Part shown: piece by piece, positions 60,314 to 64,000 of the stretch
How positions within the stretch are numbered: the first letter of the stretch is position 1
Layout: the number at the start of each line of letters is the position of its first letter
Source: Nonomuraea basaltis
Lineage (GTDB): Bacteria; Actinomycetota; Actinomycetes; Streptosporangiales; Streptosporangiaceae
Length of the DNA: 64,000 nucleotides
Assembly: GCF_005893125.1 (NCBI RefSeq)
Contig: NZ_VCJS01000053.1
Location: 1 to 64,000, forward strand
Direction: 5' to 3'
The notes under the pieces: generated by a model
Told to the model about the DNA's origin: nothing
What the model saw: the letters and a program-made list of their open reading frames with translations, nothing else
Databases searched by the model: none
Position numbers and translations under genes: made by a program

Positions 60314-62038
60314 ATGGTCCGGAACACGGCTGGTGGCCAGGGCCGACGGTGGGCGACGCGGCCAGAGTTCTGGCAGGAGCTGTTCGACCATCTTGACGCC
60401 GGCCTGGCCGTGCTGGACCCTTCCGGCCGGATCGTCGCGGTCAACCTCGCCGCTGAAGAACTGCTGGGCCGCACCGCGTCGGAGATGATGGGGAAGGGCT
60501 TCCACAGCCTGCTGCACCGGCACGCGGCCGGCGCCGCCGTTCCGGATGAGCGGTGCCGGCTGCTCATGGCGCTCACCCGCCGCATGTCGTCCTGCGCCGA
60601 GATGGACAGCTTCCTGGGAGGTGACGGACATCCCATCCCCGTCACCTGGTTCAGCGCTCCCGTGATCAGGCGCGGCCGGGTGCTCGGCACGAACGTGCTG
60701 TTCGCCGGTGACGCGACCGGGCGGGAGGCTGAGGATGGCCTTGCAGCGCATGTGATCGCGCTGGAGGACCTCACGGACCGGCTGACCTTGGCCGCGGAGA
60801 TCGCCACAGCCCTGGCCCAGACCCTGGACACCGAGGAGGCCATCGCCCGGCTGGGGCCCCTGCTGGTGCCGCGCCTGGCCGACTGGCTCGCCATCGACCT
60901 GCGCAGGGAAGAGGGAGTCCGAAGGGTGGCAGTGGTCGGTCCAGAAGGCCGTGACATCGATCAGGAAGCGTGGCGGGGCCCTCTCCCGGCGTTGGACGAA
61001 CGCTCCCGTTCCGCTCTGGCACGGGTGTTGCGCGGCGGTGAGCCGGTGCTGCTGGGGCCAAGGGAGATCGCCACCCCGCCTGATTCGCCCCTGGCGGCCG
61101 TCCAGACCGGGTTCCTCCAGGCACTCGGCGCCGCCTCGGCGGTCATCGTGCCCTTGGGCACCGCCGGGCAGGTCACGGGCGCCCTCACCCTGGCCCGTAC
61201 CGACGACACGCGGCCTTTCGACGCCACGGAAGTGGCCCTGATCGGCGACATCGGCCGCCGCGTCGGTCTGGCCATCGACAACACCCTGCGGTTCGGCCGC
61301 CAGCGCGAGATCGCCGAGGCCATGCAGCGCAACCTGCTCATCGCCCTACCCCAGCTCGGCCGGCTGCGCATGGCCGCCCGTTACCAGCCCGCCGCGGCCG
61401 GCTCCCAGGTAGGCGGCGACTGGTACGACGCCTTCCCCCTGCGTGACGGCGCCACCGCGCTGGTCATCGGCGACGTCATCGGCCACGACCTGGCCGCCGC
61501 GGCAGGCATGGCCCAACTGCACGGCATGCTGCGTTCCCTGGCCTGGGACCGGATGACACCGCCCAGCGCCATCATGGACCGCCTCGACGAGGCCGTCCCC
61601 GTCATCACCAACGTCGCTCTGGCCACCGCGGTCTACGCCCGTGTCGAGGGTCCAGAGGAGGGACCCTGGCAACTGCGATGGACCAGCGCCGGTCACCCTC
61701 CGCCCCTCTTGGTCACCCGCGAGGGCCGCGCCGAATACCTGGAACAGGGACAGGGCCTGCTGCTGGGCACCGGCCTGGGTGACGTCGGCCGACCGGACGC
61801 GACGGCGCCCCTGCCTCCCGGCTCCACCCTGCTGCTCTACACCGACGGACTGATCGAAGTCCCCGGCACCGATCTGGACACCGGTCTGCGTGGTCTCCGC
61901 CGCCATGCAGCCGCCCTTGCCCGTCATCCCCTGGAGGGCTTCTGCGACCAGATCCTCGCCCGCATCCCGCCTGGCAACATAGACGACATCGCCCTTTTGG
62001 CCCTGCGCGTCCCGACCGCCACGCGCCCTGCCCGCTGA
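60314..62038 (+). CDS. PAS-GAF-SpoIIE (PP2C) serine phosphatase
   Basis: A 574-residue signalling protein. Residues about 15-140 form a PAS domain (FDHLDAGLAVLDPSGRIVAV), about 150-320 a GAF-type domain (LAAEIATALAQTLDTEEAIA, ASAVIVPLGTAGQVTGALTL), and the last 230 a SpoIIE phosphatase: GSQVGGDWYDAFPL and VIGDVIGHDLAAAAGMAQ carry the metal-binding Asp, LRWTSAGHPPPLLV and LLLYTDGLIEV are typical, and NIDDIALLALR ends it. These proteins dephosphorylate anti-anti-sigma factors to switch on alternative sigma factors. No anti-sigma kinase is adjacent. ATG 60314 follows AAGGA; a longer frame to 60164 is basic and unlikely. Confidence 0.93.
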   Translation: MVRNTAGGQGRRWATRPEFWQELFDHLDAGLAVLDPSGRIVAVNLAAEELLGRTASEMMGKGFHSLLHRHAAGAAVPDERCRLLMALTRRMSSCAEMDSFLGGDGHPIPVTWFSAPVIRRGRVLGTNVLFAGDATGREAEDGLAAHVIALEDLTDRLTLAAEIATALAQTLDTEEAIARLGPLLVPRLADWLAIDLRREEGVRRVAVVGPEGRDIDQEAWRGPLPALDERSRSALARVLRGGEPVLLGPREIATPPDSPLAAVQTGFLQALGAASAVIVPLGTAGQVTGALTLARTDDTRPFDATEVALIGDIGRRVGLAIDNTLRFGRQREIAEAMQRNLLIALPQLGRLRMAARYQPAAAGSQVGGDWYDAFPLRDGATALVIGDVIGHDLAAAAGMAQLHGMLRSLAWDRMTPPSAIMDRLDEAVPVITNVALATAVYARVEGPEEGPWQLRWTSAGHPPPLLVTREGRAEYLEQGQGLLLGTGLGDVGRPDATAPLPPGSTLLLYTDGLIEVPGTDLDTGLRGLRRHAAALARHPLEGFCDQILARIPPGNIDDIALLALRVPTATRPAR

Positions 62039-62162
62039 TCGCCTGCAGGGCACACCGATGCCGGGCGCGCGCCGCCATCGTCCGCGATGCACGCGTTTTC
62101 AGGGGCCATCACAACGTCAGCACGCGTGCTGACAACGGCCATGGTCAACCCCGGACACCAAG

Positions 62163-62201
62163 AAGCCCCAGACCCTCGGCATTGGCCGTGAGCTGGGGCT
62201 T
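62163..62201. terminator. Terminator of tRNA cluster
   Basis: Nine-bp perfect stem (AAGCCCCAG / CTGGGGCTT) with a T-bearing exit on both strands, 44 bases beyond the tRNA-Val 3' end and 125 beyond the phosphatase stop. Confidence 0.75.
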
Positions 62202-62244
62202 TGTCTCCTGGTCGACCAGGTCAGACCTGCTCGACTGTGGAGTC

Positions 62245-62319
62245 TGGTGGACGATACTGGGATTGAACCAGTGACCTCTTCCGTGTCAGGGAAGCGCTCT
62301 CCCGCTGAGCTAATCGTCC
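62245..62319 (-). tRNA. tRNA-Val (anticodon GAC), CCA encoded
   Basis: Acceptor GGACGAT pairs with ATCGTCC, the D arm is TAGCTCAGCGGGAGAGC, the anticodon loop CTGACAC gives GAC, and the T arm is CACTGGTTCAATCCCAGT. Discriminator A is followed by an encoded CCA. Third gene of the cluster. Confidence 0.95.
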
Positions 62320-62323
62320 TTTG

Positions 62324-62394
62324 AGGTGGCGACGGGATTTGAACCCGTGTGGACGGCTTTGCAGGCCGCTGCCTCGCCTCTCGGCCACGCCACC
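62324..62394 (-). tRNA. tRNA-Cys (anticodon GCA)
   Basis: Acceptor GGTGGCG pairs with CGCCACC (with the adjoining base), the anticodon loop CTGCAAA gives GCA, and the T arm is ACGGGTTCAAATCCCGT. CCA is not encoded. Middle gene of the cluster. Confidence 0.95.
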
Positions 62395-62410
62395 GAGCCA
62401 AATCTCTCCG

Positions 62411-62482
62411 AGCGGAAGACGGGATTCGAACCCGCGACCCTCACCTTGGCAAGGTGATGCTCTACCACTGAGCCACTTCCGC
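62411..62482 (-). tRNA. tRNA-Gly (anticodon GCC)
   Basis: Acceptor GCGGAAG pairs with CTTCCGC, the D arm is GGCTCAGTGGTAGAGC, the anticodon loop TTGCCAA gives GCC, and the T arm is GCGGGTTCGAATCCCGT. First gene of the Gly-Cys-Val cluster usual in actinobacteria. Confidence 0.95.
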
Positions 62483-62535
62483 GTTGCCTCAACAACTCTA
62501 GCGGGTTTTCCGACCAGATGGTTACCGCGGGTCTC

Positions 62536-62620
62536 GTTCAGAGATCCGCGGCAGGTAGCGGGGTCCGCATCTACGCGTGGGCCGCGTTCAGCGGTCCACG
62601 GTAGCGAGGTCCGCGCCTAC
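62536..62620. repeat. Imperfect direct repeat near ACT gene
   Basis: Two units about 49 bases apart: GTAGCGGGGTCCGCATCTAC (62555-62574) and GTAGCGAGGTCCGCGCCTAC (62601-62620), each preceded by GTTCAG and a related ATCCGCGG-type block. The second runs into the ACT gene stop. Confidence 0.5.
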
Positions 62621-63252
62621 TTGCGGAGCTGGCGGGCCACGCTGCGCTCGGTCGCGGGCAGGGTGAGGAAGATCTCCAGGATCCTGGTGAGGCGGTGGAC
62701 CTCGATGCGGTGGAAGGCGGGGCCCTCCGAGCGGGCCAGGATGAGCGCGAGTGCGAGCGGCGGCAGCGGGGCGTGGATGACGTGCAGCCCGCCCTCGAGG
62801 GTCATGGCCGTCGGGCGCGCAGGCGTCCCCTCCGGGACGGCCAGCTGCTGCGGGGCGCGCCAGCTGGCGTAGAGGACGCGGCGCTCAGCCGTCGTGGCGG
62901 CCCAGTCGGCGCTGAAGAGCACGGGGAGCGAGTCCACGAGCGTGGTCAGGGCCCGGTCGCCGGCCGTGGTGATGTACTTGAGAATCTCCAGCTCCGGGTA
63001 GGTGCCGGGCGCCTCCCGGGTGGTCCAGATGCCCTCGACCTTCACGTCCTCGACGCCCTCCAGGCTCTTGACCAGGGCCTGCCTGGGCGTGCTGTCCGGG
63101 CAGAAGATCGTGATGTCGTCGACGGCCATGCCCGCGCCCCGATCGAGGACGGTCACCTGCGTGATGTCTGCCCCCGCGACCCCCAAGACCTTGGTGACCT
63201 GGGCCAGGGATCCCGGCCTGTCAGGCAGCGCAAGGCGCACTCGAAGTAGCAT
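62617..63252 (-). CDS. ACT domain protein
   Basis: A 211-residue cytosolic protein with an N-terminal ACT module (LLRVRLALPDRPGSLAQVTK, GADITQVTVLDRGAG) of the kind that binds amino acids, followed by an unassigned C-terminal domain (LTTLVDSLPVLFSADWAATT, LARSEGPAFHRIEVHRLTRI, then LEIFLTLPATERSVARQLRK). No enzyme domain is attached, so it may be an amino-acid-sensing regulator. Usual neighbours in actinobacteria include translation genes such as the tRNAs and dus here. Start ATG 63252; upstream Leu-rich start is typical. Confidence 0.85.
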   Translation of the reverse strand: MLLRVRLALPDRPGSLAQVTKVLGVAGADITQVTVLDRGAGMAVDDITIFCPDSTPRQALVKSLEGVEDVKVEGIWTTREAPGTYPELEILKYITTAGDRALTTLVDSLPVLFSADWAATTAERRVLYASWRAPQQLAVPEGTPARPTAMTLEGGLHVIHAPLPPLALALILARSEGPAFHRIEVHRLTRILEIFLTLPATERSVARQLRK

Positions 63253-63333
63253 CCGTCCCCTCCGTTGAAGATGCCGGTTCCCAGCTTATCCGCGAATACC
63301 GGTTGCAGCCCGACCTGCGCTACAACTGACGGG

Positions 63334-64000
63334 GTGAAGATTGGGCCGATTGGGGTTTGGCCGCCGGTGGTGCTGGCGCCGATGGCGGGCATCACGAACG
63401 CGCCGTTCCGGGTTCTGTGCAGGGAGCAGGGCGCCGGGCTGTTCGTGTCCGAGATGATCACGACGCGCGCGCTGGTCGAGCGGAATCCCAAGACGCTCCG
63501 GATGATCCGGTTCGCCGCGTCCGAGCAGCCCCGGAGCATCCAGCTGTACGGCGTGGACCCCGACATCGTGGGGCGGGCGGTCAAGATGATCGCCGAGGAG
63601 GACCTGGCCGATCACGTCGATCTCAACTTCGGGTGCCCGGTGCCGAAGGTGACCAGGCGCGGGGGCGGCTCGGCGCTGCCGTACAAGCGGAATCTGCTGC
63701 GGCGCATCCTGCGGCAGGCGGTCGCCAACGCGGGGGCGCTACCCGTGACGATGAAGATGCGCAAGGGGATCGACGACGATCACCTGACGTACCTGGACGC
63801 GGGGCGCATCGCCGCCGAGGAGGGCGTCGCGGCCATCGCCCTGCACGCCCGTACGGCCAGGCAGCACTACGGCGGGGTCGCCGACTGGGAGGCCATCGCC
63901 AGGCTGAAGGAGGCCGTGCCGGAGATCCCCGTGCTGGGGAACGGCGACATCTGGTGCGCCGACGACGCGCTGCGGATGGTGGCGCGGACCGGGTGCGACG
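63334..64000 (+). CDS. dusB: tRNA-dihydrouridine synthase, 3' truncated by window end
   Basis: The first 222 residues of a DusB-type FMN enzyme that reduces uridines in tRNA. The GTG at 63334 opens KIGPIGVWPPVVLAPMAGIT, then TNAPFRVLC, FVSEMITTRALVERN and HVDLNFGCPVPKVTRRGGGS with the catalytic Cys in FGCP, followed by TMKMRKGIDDDHLTYLD, AIALHARTARQHYGG and VLGNGDIWCADDALRM. The frame is open to the last base of the window. A TACAAC element seven bases before the GTG suggests a leaderless message. Confidence 0.93.
   Translation, partial: MKIGPIGVWPPVVLAPMAGITNAPFRVLCREQGAGLFVSEMITTRALVERNPKTLRMIRFAASEQPRSIQLYGVDPDIVGRAVKMIAEEDLADHVDLNFGCPVPKVTRRGGGSALPYKRNLLRRILRQAVANAGALPVTMKMRKGIDDDHLTYLDAGRIAAEEGVAAIALHARTARQHYGGVADWEAIARLKEAVPEIPVLGNGDIWCADDALRMVARTGCD

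Noticed and set aside
1..64000. CRISPR arrays, intact insertion sequences or prophage genes
   Set aside because: No regularly spaced repeats, transposase motifs or phage genes were seen; the tandem repeats found are short, local and mostly in coding DNA.

Overview
The window is about 64 kb of very high-GC DNA that looks like the chromosome of a large-genome actinomycete. My best guess is Streptosporangiales (Nonomuraea-like). This rests on codon bias, an F420-type reductase, Tat and lipoprotein secretion, many LacI-type sugar operons, several leaderless promoters and a tRNA Gly-Cys-Val cluster; no 16S gene is present to confirm it. The first 122 bases are not genomic: positions 57-122 read as an Illumina P7/Nextera adapter, so the left edge is a contig end and the first gene is cut.

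Layout. 0.1-3.8 kb: truncated secreted subtilase and an F420-type reductase. 3.87-11.3 kb: a complete polysaccharide-use operon (LacI repressor with two operators, lipoprotein binding protein, two permeases, a secreted glucoamylase-fold enzyme, a GH39 glycosidase). 11.3-17.3 kb: one giant TPR protein with a C-terminal CHAT domain that has lost the segment carrying its protease dyad. 17.4-35.9 kb: mixed small genes (CGNR regulator, twin secreted propeller proteins, GntR/MHS transporter pair, two further MFS proteins, GNAT, VOC proteins, AlkB-like repair protein under a probable SOS box, D,D-carboxypeptidase, sulfotransferase plus GT4). 36-40.5 kb: a second sugar system (LacI regulator, GH51 arabinofuranosidase, ABC importer) with four matching operators, but its binding protein and first permease are fused by a deletion. 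40.7-48.4 kb: PadR/membrane pair, a decayed methyltransferase, a tRNA-like scar beside an SsuC remnant, an MFS/small-protein/HxlR operon divergent from a secreted esterase across a 57-bp dyad. 48.4-57 kb: Tat-exported beta-helix protein, desaturase, threonine ammonia-lyase, orphan ATP-synthase c subunit, transglutaminase, and a GT4/alpha-alpha-barrel/GH130 operon whose outer genes have lost their middles. 57-64 kb: carboxyethylornithine-synthase-like enzyme, BrkB-like membrane protein, PAS-GAF-SpoIIE phosphatase, three tRNAs, ACT protein and a truncated dusB.

Two themes stand out. First, carbon regulation is legible from the DNA: LacI-type palindromes sit exactly where their genes predict. 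Second, the window is unusually rich in broken genes, several keeping a correct start and a correct end while missing the centre (SBP/permease 39.6 kb, GT4 55.8 kb, GH130 56.9 kb, CHAT domain 17.0 kb). This is either a real history of deletions or an assembly fault; the adapter at the contig edge makes the second possibility serious. I did not find a convincing new multi-gene system such as defence, CRISPR or an intact biosynthetic cluster.
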